From NCBI GenBank assembly GCA_900119285.1, contig FPIT01000012.1, positions 48,574 to 112,573 of the forward strand: a stretch of DNA of 64,000 nt, in the 5' to 3' direction. Of this stretch, positions 55,797-64,000 are shown piece by piece. This DNA comes from Prevotellaceae bacterium HUN156. Lineage in GTDB: Bacteria; Bacteroidota; Bacteroidia; Bacteroidales; Bacteroidaceae. Under the pieces are notes generated by a model. The model searched no databases. It was not told the origin of the DNA and was given only the letters and a program-made list of their open reading frames with translations. The position numbers and the translations under genes were made by a program. How positions within the stretch are numbered: position 1 is the first letter of the stretch; each line of letters opens with the position of its first letter.

Positions 55797-56321
55797 ATGA
55801 ACAATTACGGAACCATACTCATAGTAGATGACAATCCATCTATCCTGACCGCCCTGCGCTATTGTCTTGATACCACCTTCTCGCGCATCCTCACACTGGA
55901 TAAGCCTGAGGATATTTTGAAGACAATGGCGCAAGAGTCTATTGACCTCGTATTACTTGATATGAACTTTACATTGGGAGTAAACAACGGGCAAGAGGGA
56001 TTGTTATGGCTGCGCACCATTCGCAAGCATCATCCACAAATGCCAGTGGTGCTGTTGACAGCCTATGCAGATGTGAGTCTGGCAGTGAGAGGACTGAAGA
56101 GTGGAGCAGCAGACTTCATCGTGAAGCCTTGGGACAACACCGAACTGGTAAGGAAGCTGAAAGATGTGCTCGACATGCAGGGCGAAATAGTGACACTCGA
56201 CGAGATGGAGGCAGACCATATTCGTCGTACAATAGACCATTGTCATGGTAATCTCTCGAAGGCAGCAGAGCTGTTAGGCATTACTCGCCAGACGCTATAT
56301 AACAAAATAAAGCGCTTATGA
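55797..56321 (+). CDS. REC-Fis (HTH_8) response regulator lacking AAA+ domain
   Basis: 174 residues. A receiver domain (ILIVDDNPSILTAL, phosphoacceptor Asp55 in LLDMNF, LLTAYAD, Lys in IVKPWDN) is joined directly to a Fis-type HTH (ADHIRRTIDHCHGNLSKAAELLGITRQTLYNKIKRL in parts, ~137-174). NtrC-type regulators carry a ~240-residue AAA+ sigma54-activating module between these two; it is absent, giving a PrrA/ActR-like layout. It should bind a dyad as a dimer; the 40-bp operators are good candidates. The kinase gene overlaps its stop by 4 bp. Confidence 0.92.
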   Translation: MNNYGTILIVDDNPSILTALRYCLDTTFSRILTLDKPEDILKTMAQESIDLVLLDMNFTLGVNNGQEGLLWLRTIRKHHPQMPVVLLTAYADVSLAVRGLKSGAADFIVKPWDNTELVRKLKDVLDMQGEIVTLDEMEADHIRRTIDHCHGNLSKAAELLGITRQTLYNKIKRL

Positions 56322-57169
56322 TGTGGCTCTATATCATAATAGGTATTACCATTGTTGGTGCTATGGTATGGCTTATCCGCCATCAGCGTTCACTCCGCCT
56401 GCGTGCCTATCTGATGGAAGAGGCCATGCGCAATCATGACTTTACCTTCAGACTGCCCACCAACGGAATGCTTCCCGGTGAGCGAGCTATGCAAGAAACG
56501 CTCAACCATCTGGGGGAAACGATTCGACAACAGATAAATCAGAACGAGGTGGAATCGTGGGAAAGGCTGACGCGTGTACTAACACACGAAATTATGAATG
56601 CCACAGCTCCTATTGCCAGCATCAGTCAGTCCATGTTGGGACGCGACGATGTGAAAGGAACGCCATTGGAAGAGGGCATTCATGCTATACATGCCACATC
56701 ACAACACCTGAATGCTTTTGTAGATTCTTATCGGAAGATGTCGCAACTGCAACAGACTGACATCAAGGAAATCGTTCTGGCAGACATCATTCGTGACATC
56801 CGACAGCTATACCCCGACATCACTTGGGATGCTTATGTGGCAGATGACATCATCGTTTGTGCCGACCCCAATATGCTGAGACAAATCATCATCAATCTTG
56901 TAAAGAATGCCATCGAGGCAGGGGCACAGCATATCGGCATAGAGGTATCAGACAATCATTTATATATCAGCAACGACGGACAACCCATACCTGCAGAGGC
57001 TCGACAGAGCATCTTCGTACCTTTCTTTACAACCAAGAGAACGGGCAATGGTATCGGGCTGTCGCTTTCTCGTCGCATGATGATACAACAAGGAGGCAGC
57101 CTGAATCTTACAGACCACCCCCTTAGTGGATATCATACAACCTTCTCCATTAGCTTTGCGGAGAAGTAG
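56318..57169 (+). CDS. Membrane histidine kinase
   Basis: 283 residues. One N-terminal TM helix (LYIIIGITIVGAMVWLI), a short HAMP/PAS-like linker, HisKA-type helix with His90 (RVLTHEIMNATAPIASIS), then HATPase_c with NLVKNAIEAG and the G-box RTGNGIGLSLS. There is no sizeable periplasmic sensor, so sensing may be within the membrane or through partner proteins such as the permeases (inference). Coupled to the REC-Fis regulator. Its last 20 bp overlap the convergent uraA gene end. Confidence 0.93.
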   Translation: MMWLYIIIGITIVGAMVWLIRHQRSLRLRAYLMEEAMRNHDFTFRLPTNGMLPGERAMQETLNHLGETIRQQINQNEVESWERLTRVLTHEIMNATAPIASISQSMLGRDDVKGTPLEEGIHAIHATSQHLNAFVDSYRKMSQLQQTDIKEIVLADIIRDIRQLYPDITWDAYVADDIIVCADPNMLRQIIINLVKNAIEAGAQHIGIEVSDNHLYISNDGQPIPAEARQSIFVPFFTTKRTGNGIGLSLSRRMMIQQGGSLNLTDHPLSGYHTTFSISFAEK

Positions 57170-58514
57170 TTTCATCTGCTATATTTCCTTTTTTCTCTTT
57201 TCCGTGAACGCTCTTTACCTTCATGCCCAGCTTACCTGGCAGTACGGCATTGAGTGTAACACCGACGATGGCTGAGAGTGCCAAGCCTGAGAAGTGGATA
57301 GGACCGATGTTCACATTGTCGTCGGCACCATATTTCACACCGATGGCAATCACCAATATCAGGGCTGCCACAAACACGTTGCGTGAAGAATTGAAGTCTA
57401 CGCTGTCTTCTATCAGGTTGCGCACACCCACAGCCGAAATCATTCCATAAAGTATCAGGCTCACACCACCAATCGTGGCAGCAGGCATCAGACCTATCAA
57501 GCAGGCAAACTTAGGACAGAACGACAACAGAATAGCAAAGACGGCAGCCAAACGAATCACTGCTGGATCGAACACCTTGGTGAGGTTGAGCACACCCGTA
57601 TTCTCACCATACGTAGTATTGGCAGGAGCACCAAAGAGCGATGCCAAAGCGGTAGCCAGTCCGTCGCCCATCAGTGTGCGATGCAATCCGGGCTCCTTCA
57701 GGAAGTCTTTTCCTACAGTAGAAGAGATGGCACACATATCACCAATATGCTCCATGATGGTTGCTATGGCGATAGGCATGATGGCAATGATGGTAGAGAT
57801 AAGGAAGGTGGTATCCATATTGTCAAAAACAGCCAATACCGTCTGCTCCTTGGTGAAGGGTAATCCTACCCATGCAGCTTCGCTCAGCGATGAGAAGTCC
57901 ACCTCGCCCATTGCAACGGCTGTTGCATAGCTCACTACCACACCCAGCAGGATGGGAATAATCTTGATGATACCTTTACCACATACACTGGCCAGAATCA
58001 CCGTTGCCAGCGCCACGATAGCCAGAGGCCAGTTGGTGGCACAGTTCTGTATGGCACTACCCGAGAGCACCAGACCGATAGCGATAATCATCGGACCCGT
58101 TACCAGAGGTGGGAAGAAGCGCAGCATTCTCTCGATGCCAAACGACTTGATAAGGCCAGCCATCAGGAAATAGCATAGTCCGGCAAAGAATACGCCCACA
58201 CAGGCATAGTCCAAAGCCAGCGTCTCGGTCATGCCTTGCTCTACGCCCAACGCCTTCACCGACATATAGCCGCCCAAGAAGGCAAACGAGGAGCCTAAGA
58301 AGGCAGGCACCTGCAACTTACTAACACAATGAAAAACTAGTGTACCAATACCTGCAAACAGCAGGGTTGACGACACGGAGAGTCCCGTTAGTACAGGTAC
58401 CAATACAGTGGCACCAAACATGGCAAACAAATGCTGCACGCCCAAGATTACATACTTTGACATGCCCAATTTTCTGGCATCAGTAATGCCTTCTTTCTCT
58501 GTAATATGATTCAT
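57150..58514 (-). CDS. uraA: Uracil/xanthine permease family transporter
   Basis: 454 residues, NCS2 (nucleobase:cation symporter 2) family, about 12-14 TM segments. It opens with KYVILGVQHLFAMFGATVLVPVLTG; QVPAFLGSSFAFLGG and the GLATALASLFGAPANTTYGEN region match UraA. Probably imports uracil with protons; xanthine specificity cannot be excluded. It overlaps the kinase gene end tail-to-tail by 20 bp. Confidence 0.93.
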   Translation of the reverse strand: MNHITEKEGITDARKLGMSKYVILGVQHLFAMFGATVLVPVLTGLSVSSTLLFAGIGTLVFHCVSKLQVPAFLGSSFAFLGGYMSVKALGVEQGMTETLALDYACVGVFFAGLCYFLMAGLIKSFGIERMLRFFPPLVTGPMIIAIGLVLSGSAIQNCATNWPLAIVALATVILASVCGKGIIKIIPILLGVVVSYATAVAMGEVDFSSLSEAAWVGLPFTKEQTVLAVFDNMDTTFLISTIIAIMPIAIATIMEHIGDMCAISSTVGKDFLKEPGLHRTLMGDGLATALASLFGAPANTTYGENTGVLNLTKVFDPAVIRLAAVFAILLSFCPKFACLIGLMPAATIGGVSLILYGMISAVGVRNLIEDSVDFNSSRNVFVAALILVIAIGVKYGADDNVNIGPIHFSGLALSAIVGVTLNAVLPGKLGMKVKSVHGKEKKGNIADETTSPQS

Positions 58515-58556
58515 TGGTTTATAAAATAATTATTCCGTCTATTGGTTGTTTGCCTG

Positions 58557-58564
58557 CAAAGGTA
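58557..58564 (-). promoter_or_regulatory. -7 element for uraA
   Basis: Minus-strand TACCTTTG, 43 bp upstream of the ATG. Confidence 0.75.
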
Positions 58565-58624
58565 ATCATATAATTGGAAATAAGCAAGTGTAAATTGTAA
58601 AAAAAATGTATTGCGACGATAGGA

Positions 58625-60715
58625 TTACTGTTTTAGTTTCTCTTTCAGCATATATAATTCGCCTTTAAAGCTGAAATACCCATCAATACGGAGATCTTCA
58701 CGAACACGGCAACCATCGGGAGTGATGGTCTCGTAGTGGGGAATACCGCTAAACTGGAACAGTTCTTCCAGACGAGCAAAGAAATCTCTTGTCACACAGA
58801 CCGTTGTTTCTCCATCCAACCATTCCGAGACATACTTCTTGTATTCGTCGCTACCCTCAGCAGTACGCTCTTCAGCAATAAAGATGAGCTTCACATCGTC
58901 GCGCTTGGCAATCTCGGCACGTAGTGCTTTACTCTCCTGTATCGCTGCACGGCAAGGACCGCAACTCATTCCCCAGAAGTCTATCACAAGTATCTTGCCA
59001 GGATACTTTTCGCAGAACGAGCGTATCAAGTCTGCTGCAGGCGTATCGGGTAATGGTGTTGCAATATCTGTCTTCGCCTTCTTACTCTCAATGTATTGTT
59101 CTGCCTTCTGATGAATATAAGGATGGGTAAAAGCATTCAGGTATAGCGGAATCATCTTACTACGGGTAGGCATCTTATTGAGGTTCTCAATAATTTCTTT
59201 CTTTCGAGCTTCGGTGGTAGTGGTATCGGAGGTTACATTCTTAATTATTTCAATATCATCAACATAATGATCGAAGTTTGATAGCAGGTCCTTATAGCCG
59301 CACAACTGTCCTATCAGTTTGTCTTTCTCTCCCCCCATAAGCTCACGAAAAGCTGCGAGGTAGTTGTGAAACGCAATGGAGTTGTTTTCAAAGGTATTTG
59401 CATAAGCAAAAATTTCTGTATCATCTTCCGCCAGATCGAGTCCTTTGTACTGGTGGTTTCTAACGTAATCGGCAAACTGAACACGATTAAGCATAAAGGA
59501 GAATTTATCACTCGAGAGCAACAATGGATTATCAAAGTCGATAAGACGTAACGGAGAATAGCTCTTGATATCATCGAGCTTCGCCAACGCTACACTATCG
59601 AGAACCTCTGAATGCCATACTCCATCACGCTCCTCATATTTCACCAAGCCACTTGCATAGTTGTCAATCAACGAAAAATAAGCGAATACAAAGTTTACTT
59701 GCAAATCAGCCAAAGCCAATTGCATCTCCATCGGGGTGTAGTGAGATCTGCGACCCTCTATCTGTAAGAGATATAGTGCTTGGTGAAAAACTTTCTCGGC
59801 GAACTTATTTCCTTCCTCCAAATTACCCTTAAAGGAATTCATTTGTTTGGATAAAGCATCGTTATATCCTGTACTAGAGCGCAACCATCGCTGAACATCG
59901 TAACTACTGCCACTGTTAAAGGAATAGTCATACAATCCGTTTTCATGTAGGCGGACAGTGATATCAATGGTCTCGCCAGGGCGGGCAAAGTATGGGATTG
60001 AGCTGAATTGTGTTTTATACTCATTAGCATAGAACACATTCCTAGTAGGATAGCTTGCCTTAAACTTCGCACAGAAAGTACCATCAGGCGCGATGTCCAT
60101 TATTTGTGTACCATGATTCTTTTCAAAGTCATCTCTATAATTGTTTCGCAGCATATTAAATCCCAACCGCTCCGCATCGAAGCCCTCTATGCGTCCTTTG
60201 ATGGTGATGGTATCCGTCTTAAACCAGTCTGTGGGCACTGTCCACGGATTAGCGTCTGAGAGTTCTTGCAATGTAGGATACTTTATCTTATATTTCTTGT
60301 CGTGGATACCCAACACTTCGAAGGCACCAGTAACATCGCCTTCGATAAAGTCGAATATCTGCGTATTCTTCGGTAGCGGTGCAAAGTGCATCGTAAAGTT
60401 CGTTACACCACTTTCGGGCGACTGCACCCACGAGTCAAGGGCTATTCCCTCAGCAGAGCGCAACGGATAGCGATGGCCATCCTCGTCCATAAGATAACTA
60501 TCCTTGGTGAAGCGGAAATAACTTCCTTTCTGGTAATCCATGGTGAAATGCACGGTGGTTGCTGTATCACGCATCACCACTTCGCGAACTTTCAGTGCGC
60601 CATAATTCAAATTTACTGAGGCAATAGTCTCTGCGTTCTTGATAGTCTTGTAAGTCTTTGCTTCCACACACACTACGATGAGGGCGAGGATGAGGGTCGA
60701 TAATAGTTTTCTCAT
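58625..60715 (-). CDS. Secreted TlpA-like thioredoxin-fold protein
   Basis: 696 residues. Signal peptide (ends CVEA), a large N-terminal region of unknown fold (~20-540) and a C-terminal TlpA/AhpC-type thioredoxin domain (~555-690) with redox motif CGPC in VIDFWGMSCGPCRAAIQ and cis-Pro in SGIPHYETI. A periplasmic thiol-disulfide oxidoreductase role is likely, with the N-terminal region perhaps binding the partner. Monocistronic. Confidence 0.88.
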   Translation of the reverse strand: MRKLLSTLILALIVVCVEAKTYKTIKNAETIASVNLNYGALKVREVVMRDTATTVHFTMDYQKGSYFRFTKDSYLMDEDGHRYPLRSAEGIALDSWVQSPESGVTNFTMHFAPLPKNTQIFDFIEGDVTGAFEVLGIHDKKYKIKYPTLQELSDANPWTVPTDWFKTDTITIKGRIEGFDAERLGFNMLRNNYRDDFEKNHGTQIMDIAPDGTFCAKFKASYPTRNVFYANEYKTQFSSIPYFARPGETIDITVRLHENGLYDYSFNSGSSYDVQRWLRSSTGYNDALSKQMNSFKGNLEEGNKFAEKVFHQALYLLQIEGRRSHYTPMEMQLALADLQVNFVFAYFSLIDNYASGLVKYEERDGVWHSEVLDSVALAKLDDIKSYSPLRLIDFDNPLLLSSDKFSFMLNRVQFADYVRNHQYKGLDLAEDDTEIFAYANTFENNSIAFHNYLAAFRELMGGEKDKLIGQLCGYKDLLSNFDHYVDDIEIIKNVTSDTTTTEARKKEIIENLNKMPTRSKMIPLYLNAFTHPYIHQKAEQYIESKKAKTDIATPLPDTPAADLIRSFCEKYPGKILVIDFWGMSCGPCRAAIQESKALRAEIAKRDDVKLIFIAEERTAEGSDEYKKYVSEWLDGETTVCVTRDFFARLEELFQFSGIPHYETITPDGCRVREDLRIDGYFSFKGELYMLKEKLKQ

Positions 60716-60775
60716 TTTTGAATTAGGTTATGTAATATTTATGTGTGTCATTGTTATCTTTCGAAAACAACGCTA

Positions 60776-60783
60776 CAAAGTTA
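60776..60783 (-). promoter_or_regulatory. -7 element for TlpA-like gene
   Basis: Minus-strand TAACTTTG, 61 bp upstream of the ATG. Confidence 0.65.
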
Positions 60784-60885
60784 ATTATTTTTATTATGTT
60801 ATACGACTGAACGGGAAAAATATTTAACCCGTCGCCGTTAAATAATCTTAATCATCAAGAAAACGATTGCTACCACCAACAAAGA

Positions 60886-60911
60886 AGCCAGCTCTCTTAC
60901 AAGAGCTGGCT
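60886..60911 (-). terminator. Terminator of the DPP IV-like gene
   Basis: Perfect arms AGCCAGCTCT and AGAGCTGGCT with a six-base loop, followed on the minus strand by TCTTTG. Confidence 0.85.
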
Positions 60912-60964
60912 CCCCATATTATCAAGCAAATAAAGTTTGGATTCGAATCTTTTAATGCGAAAAA

Positions 60965-63151
60965 TTATTTCATTTCGCGCTGCAAGAAGCGGATGCACTG
61001 GCGGAACAGGTGATTGCGCGTGTTACCACCATAGATGCTGTGATTGCGGTCGGCATACACCTGCTGACGGAAGTCCTTGTCGGCCTTAATCAGTTCCTCG
61101 CAGTAGTCGGTAGTATTGCGGAAGTGCACATTATCATCAGCAATACCATGACAAATCATCAACTCACCATGTAACTTAGGAATACGAGTGATGGGATTAT
61201 CATCATATCCTGCAGGATTCTCCTGAGGAGTACGCATATAGCGCTCAGTATAGATAGTGTCATAGTAGCGCCAGGTAGTAGGAGGAGCAATAGCGATACC
61301 ACAACGGAACACACCCCTACCCTCAGACATAGACATCAGTGTGTTGAAGCCACCAAAACTCCAGCCCCAAATGGCAATGCGGTCCTTATCAACATAAGAC
61401 TGCTTACTTAACCAGAGCGCAGCTTCTACCTGGTCTTTAGCCTCCAGCTGACCAAGCTTCAGATAGGTACATTTCTCGAAGTCTGCACCACGTCCACCAG
61501 TACCGCGATTATCTACACAGACACAGATGAAGCCCTGCTCACAGAGATACTGCTCGAGTGCAGCACCCTGACCAGCCATACCGATGCCCCAAGCATCTCT
61601 TACCTGCTGATTGCCAGGACCACCATACTGATACATCAATACGGGATACTGCTTATTGGGATTGAAGTCGGCAGGCTTAACCATCCATCCATTAAGTGTT
61701 ACACCCTCAGAAGTGGTGAAGGTGAAGAGTTCACGCTGACCGAGTTCATAAGCGCTCATCTTCTCGCGGACTTCCTTATTATCTATCAGCGTCTCAATGG
61801 TCTTACCCGTATTGTTGCACAGCGCATAAACAGTAGGAGTATTGATATTGCTCCAAGTGTGGAGGAAATACTTATAGTCGCTGCTGAAGATGGCTGTATT
61901 CCAACCAGCCTTCTTTGTCAGACATTCACGCTTTCCACCTTCGTGAGCCACCCATACACGCTGGTCGGTAGCGCTCTTCGAGCGCTCTTCCGTGTTTGAT
62001 AAAGGCTCATGAGAAGCATAATAGGTGTTACCCGTCTGCTCGTCGTAGCCATAGACTGCACTCACCTCATAGTCACCCTTGTCAATCTGGCGCAACAGCT
62101 GACCATTCAGATTATAAAGATAGAGGTGCATATTGCCGTCACGATCGCTGGGCAACAAGATATGACGCTTAGTGATGCGAGCATTCTCGATGGCTTCCTC
62201 ACGGATATACTTGTTTACCTTATCCTCAATAGACAATTTGCTAACAGTAGTCAGCGGATTAGCCATATAGATGCGCAGGCAGTCCTGATGACGATTCAGC
62301 GTAAACACAGCAACCTGTGATGAATCGCTCGTAGCAATGATGCGGGGAATATAACCATCAGCATCGATAGGAACCTGCAACTTACGAGTCTGACGACTGG
62401 GCACATCATAACTCCATACAGAAACGGTAGAGTTCTTCTCGCCAGCCAAAGGATACTTATAGGTAAAAGCACCAGTAGACTTGGGAATAGAGCATTCTTT
62501 TACGGCAGACTCATCATAGCGCACCCAAACAATCTGGCGACTATCGGCAGTAAACACCATAGCACGGTTGTTAGAGAATTCCTCCTCGTTCACCCAGTCG
62601 GGAATACCATTGATAACCTCATTCTTCTTACCATCCTTGGTAACCTGCATCTCCGCATTATCATACAGCAACTTAACAATAAAGATGTTGCCATCACGCA
62701 CAAAGGCTATCTGCACACCATCAGGCGAGAACAGAGGAGTCTGCTGAGCACCTTTGGTTGACAGAGGAACGATGCGGTTGTTATGAATGGTATAAATATA
62801 ATAGTTAGCGGTGAACGAATGACGATAGATGCGCTTGGTATTCGTCTGAATCAAGATGCGCTTTCCGTCAGGACTCATAATGTAGCCATCAATACCCTCA
62901 AGCTTATCGCCCTTTACGGTAGCCACATCAAACAATGTTCCTACCTCCTTGCCAGTCTTGAACGAGTATTTCACGATACGCTTTCCGTCCTTGCTCAGCT
63001 GAGCATAAGTATCACCGCCAGCCAACGGCTGCACATCACTCACCGACTCGCCACGGAATATTCCGCGGGTAATATCCTTCAAATCAAGCTTTTTAGCATC
63101 CATTGACACCACTGCCAGCAATGCCAACATCATTAATAATACCTTCTTCAT
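60965..63151 (-). CDS. S9 family dipeptidyl peptidase IV-type protease
   Basis: 728 residues from the ATG at 63151 (MKKVLLMMLALLAVVSMDA, a signal peptide); a longer frame to 63178 reaches the promoter. N-terminal DPP IV beta-propeller (~50-480) and C-terminal alpha/beta hydrolase domain with nucleophile in IWGWSFGGFNTLMS, Asp in GIADDNVHF and His in DRNHSIYGG. The EE motif (VNEEEF) needed for the free amino terminus is present. Cleaves dipeptides in the periplasm. Confidence 0.93.
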   Translation of the reverse strand: MKKVLLMMLALLAVVSMDAKKLDLKDITRGIFRGESVSDVQPLAGGDTYAQLSKDGKRIVKYSFKTGKEVGTLFDVATVKGDKLEGIDGYIMSPDGKRILIQTNTKRIYRHSFTANYYIYTIHNNRIVPLSTKGAQQTPLFSPDGVQIAFVRDGNIFIVKLLYDNAEMQVTKDGKKNEVINGIPDWVNEEEFSNNRAMVFTADSRQIVWVRYDESAVKECSIPKSTGAFTYKYPLAGEKNSTVSVWSYDVPSRQTRKLQVPIDADGYIPRIIATSDSSQVAVFTLNRHQDCLRIYMANPLTTVSKLSIEDKVNKYIREEAIENARITKRHILLPSDRDGNMHLYLYNLNGQLLRQIDKGDYEVSAVYGYDEQTGNTYYASHEPLSNTEERSKSATDQRVWVAHEGGKRECLTKKAGWNTAIFSSDYKYFLHTWSNINTPTVYALCNNTGKTIETLIDNKEVREKMSAYELGQRELFTFTTSEGVTLNGWMVKPADFNPNKQYPVLMYQYGGPGNQQVRDAWGIGMAGQGAALEQYLCEQGFICVCVDNRGTGGRGADFEKCTYLKLGQLEAKDQVEAALWLSKQSYVDKDRIAIWGWSFGGFNTLMSMSEGRGVFRCGIAIAPPTTWRYYDTIYTERYMRTPQENPAGYDDNPITRIPKLHGELMICHGIADDNVHFRNTTDYCEELIKADKDFRQQVYADRNHSIYGGNTRNHLFRQCIRFLQREMK

Positions 63152-63175
63152 TGTCTTGAATATTAATTTTAATGA

Positions 63176-63183
63176 CAAAAGTA
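63176..63183 (-). promoter_or_regulatory. -7 element for DPP IV-like gene
   Basis: Minus-strand TACTTTTG, 25 bp upstream of the ATG. Confidence 0.65.
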
Positions 63184-63351
63184 GACAATATATCTGATAT
63201 AGCCAAAATAATGATGCTAATAAGGTATAAAAAAGGTTTAAAGCTACATTACACCTTATTATAAAAGGACTGCCTCACTTCTGAGCGCAGCCCCCAACTA
63301 TTCACTATGAACAATCTTCAATGTTCCCACGAGTTTTGCTCGCTTTCTTCA

Positions 63352-63393
63352 ACCTGAAGGTCGAAGTGTGGCGTTGCAATGTACCTTTAGGTC
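63352..63393. repeat. Dispersed motif (copy 3, diverged)
   Basis: Shares GAAGTGTGGCGTTGCAA-type core and ACCTTTAGGTC with copies at 6570 and 43300. Confidence 0.65.
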
Positions 63394-63412
63394 AGAGTTC
63401 GTGGAAGAGTTA

Positions 63413-63445
63413 AACAAAAAAGAAGCCCTCTCATCGTTATGATGA
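63413..63445. repeat. Duplicated rRNA terminator segment, upstream copy
   Basis: 33 bp identical to 63500-63532, 87 bp apart (core GAAGCCCTCTCATCGTTATG). Confidence 0.88.
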
Positions 63446-63503
63446 CACGAAGAAATAAGAAAAAAAGGAAATAAAAAGAAGCCCTGAGCAACATTTTAGA
63501 ACA

Positions 63504-63541
63504 AAAAAGAAGCCCTCTCATCGTTATGATGAAAGAGCTTC
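63504..63541 (-). terminator. rRNA operon terminator
   Basis: On the minus strand: GAAGCTCTTTCATC, short loop, GATGAGAGGGCTTC, then a T-run. Lies just past the 5S 3' end. Confidence 0.88.
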
Positions 63542-63550
63542 ACACTTAAA

Positions 63551-63660
<110 letters not shown>

Positions 63661-63670
63661 GAATAAATCT

Positions 63671-63705
63671 CATTGAACATTCAACATTGAACATTGAACA
63701 TTTTA
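63671..63705. repeat. Five-unit heptamer array in 23S-5S spacer
   Basis: Units CATTGAA (1, 3, 4), CATTCAA (2) and CATTTTA (5): same unit number and the same variant positions as the array at 718-752. Confidence 0.88.
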
Positions 63706-63822
63706 CTGCAAAAATTCAACATTGACATGCCAACGTATAAGGTGACAATCTTCACAAGCAAAACCTCGATTGAGATAACTCAACACCTGAAAATATGACT
63801 GTTGCTCTGGGAATGAATCCCT

Positions 63823-64000
63823 GAGCTGCGAAAGCATTCGGGCAATTAGTAAGGCTCGGCTTTGACGTCACCGTCTTTACACCTGCCTCCTATCAACGTC
63901 CTCGTCTAGAACGACCCTCAATGGAGTTCTCATCTTGCGGATGGCTTCGCACTTAGATGCTTTCAGCGCTTATCCAAACCAGACGCGGATACCCGGCGGT
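63823..64000 (-). rRNA. rrl: 23S ribosomal RNA, 3' end only
   Basis: The minus strand ends with the conserved 23S 3' region (TAAGCGCTGAAAGCATCTAAG and CCTTACTAATTGCCCGAATG, given in parts). The exact 3' terminus is estimated; the rest of the gene lies beyond the window. Confidence 0.93.

Larger units (their letters stand above)
63152..63550. other. Intergenic region between DPP IV gene and 5S rRNA
   Basis: No gene. Holds the DPP promoter (63176-63183), a degenerate heptamer-like stretch (63298-63328), the diverged dispersed motif (63352-63393), and two tandem copies of the rRNA terminator sequence. Confidence 0.7.

Noticed and set aside
58565..58615. Third copy of the 40-bp operator near uraA
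   Set aside because: Only a loose similarity (TACACTTGCTTAT); neither TGTCTAA arm is present.

Overview
The window comes from a Bacteroidota chromosome, most likely a Prevotella-type member of the Bacteroidales. Almost every transcription unit starts behind the Bacteroidota -7 promoter element TAnnTTTG. The gene families are typical of that group: a type IIIK SerA, a four-gene-family set of DUF6057, DUF4421, DUF1460 and OMP_b-brl_3 proteins, DUF4974 anti-sigma proteins, and a beta-galactosidase with a type IX secretion tail. Base composition is moderate and Shine-Dalgarno sequences are weak or absent. The right end holds the 3' part of an rRNA operon on the minus strand (23S 3' end, then 5S). 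No tRNA, insertion sequence or CRISPR array was found.

Layout. 0-2.1 kb: serC (cut by the window edge) and serA, separated by a small four-helix-bundle gene boxed by inverted heptamer arrays. 2.1-2.85 kb: a structured noncoding element whose second copy lies at 43.1-43.8 kb. 3.0-5.7 kb: four unrecognised secreted or membrane genes in one operon. 5.7-14.5 kb: a Tat-type iron-sulfur flavoprotein, the DUF6057 / CXXCH-TolB lipoprotein / outer-membrane barrel cluster, yccF and a cupin lipoprotein. 14.6-24.7 kb: DUF1015, yigZ, a five-gene minus-strand operon (sugar-type oxidoreductase, DUF4421, DUF1460, YkvA, FAD protein), a membrane protein overlapping hisB, and a nucleotidyltransferase-like gene. 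24.8-38.4 kb: mostly housekeeping (a divergent NAD ligase, metY, DUF3237, trpS, NfeD and SPFH proteins, a REC-kinase protein, glmS, uxaC, ansA, rubrerythrin). 38.4-43.0 kb: a 1515-residue GH2 beta-galactosidase.

43.8-57.2 kb appears to be one functional module. A minus-strand operon encodes a tripartite efflux system (TolC-like, HlyD-like adaptor, two FtsX-type permeases, ATPase). Divergent from it lie an ECF sigma factor, a minimal DUF4974 anti-sigma protein and an STN-containing outer-membrane barrel, followed by a compact REC-Fis response regulator and its histidine kinase. A 40-bp dyad with identical geometry occurs exactly twice that I could see: between the two divergent operons and directly upstream of the regulator promoter. 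I infer that it is the response-regulator operator tying the module together. The window ends with uraA, a thioredoxin-fold secreted protein, a DPP IV-type peptidase and the rRNA genes.

The most unusual features are noncoding: the duplicated structured element, period-7 arrays (one pair boxing a gene), period-9 and period-10 CTAG arrays immediately after genes, tandem-promoter leader cassettes, and nested inverted repeats abutting a GTG start codon. Coordinates were counted by hand. Family assignments come from recognition of motifs, not from database searches.
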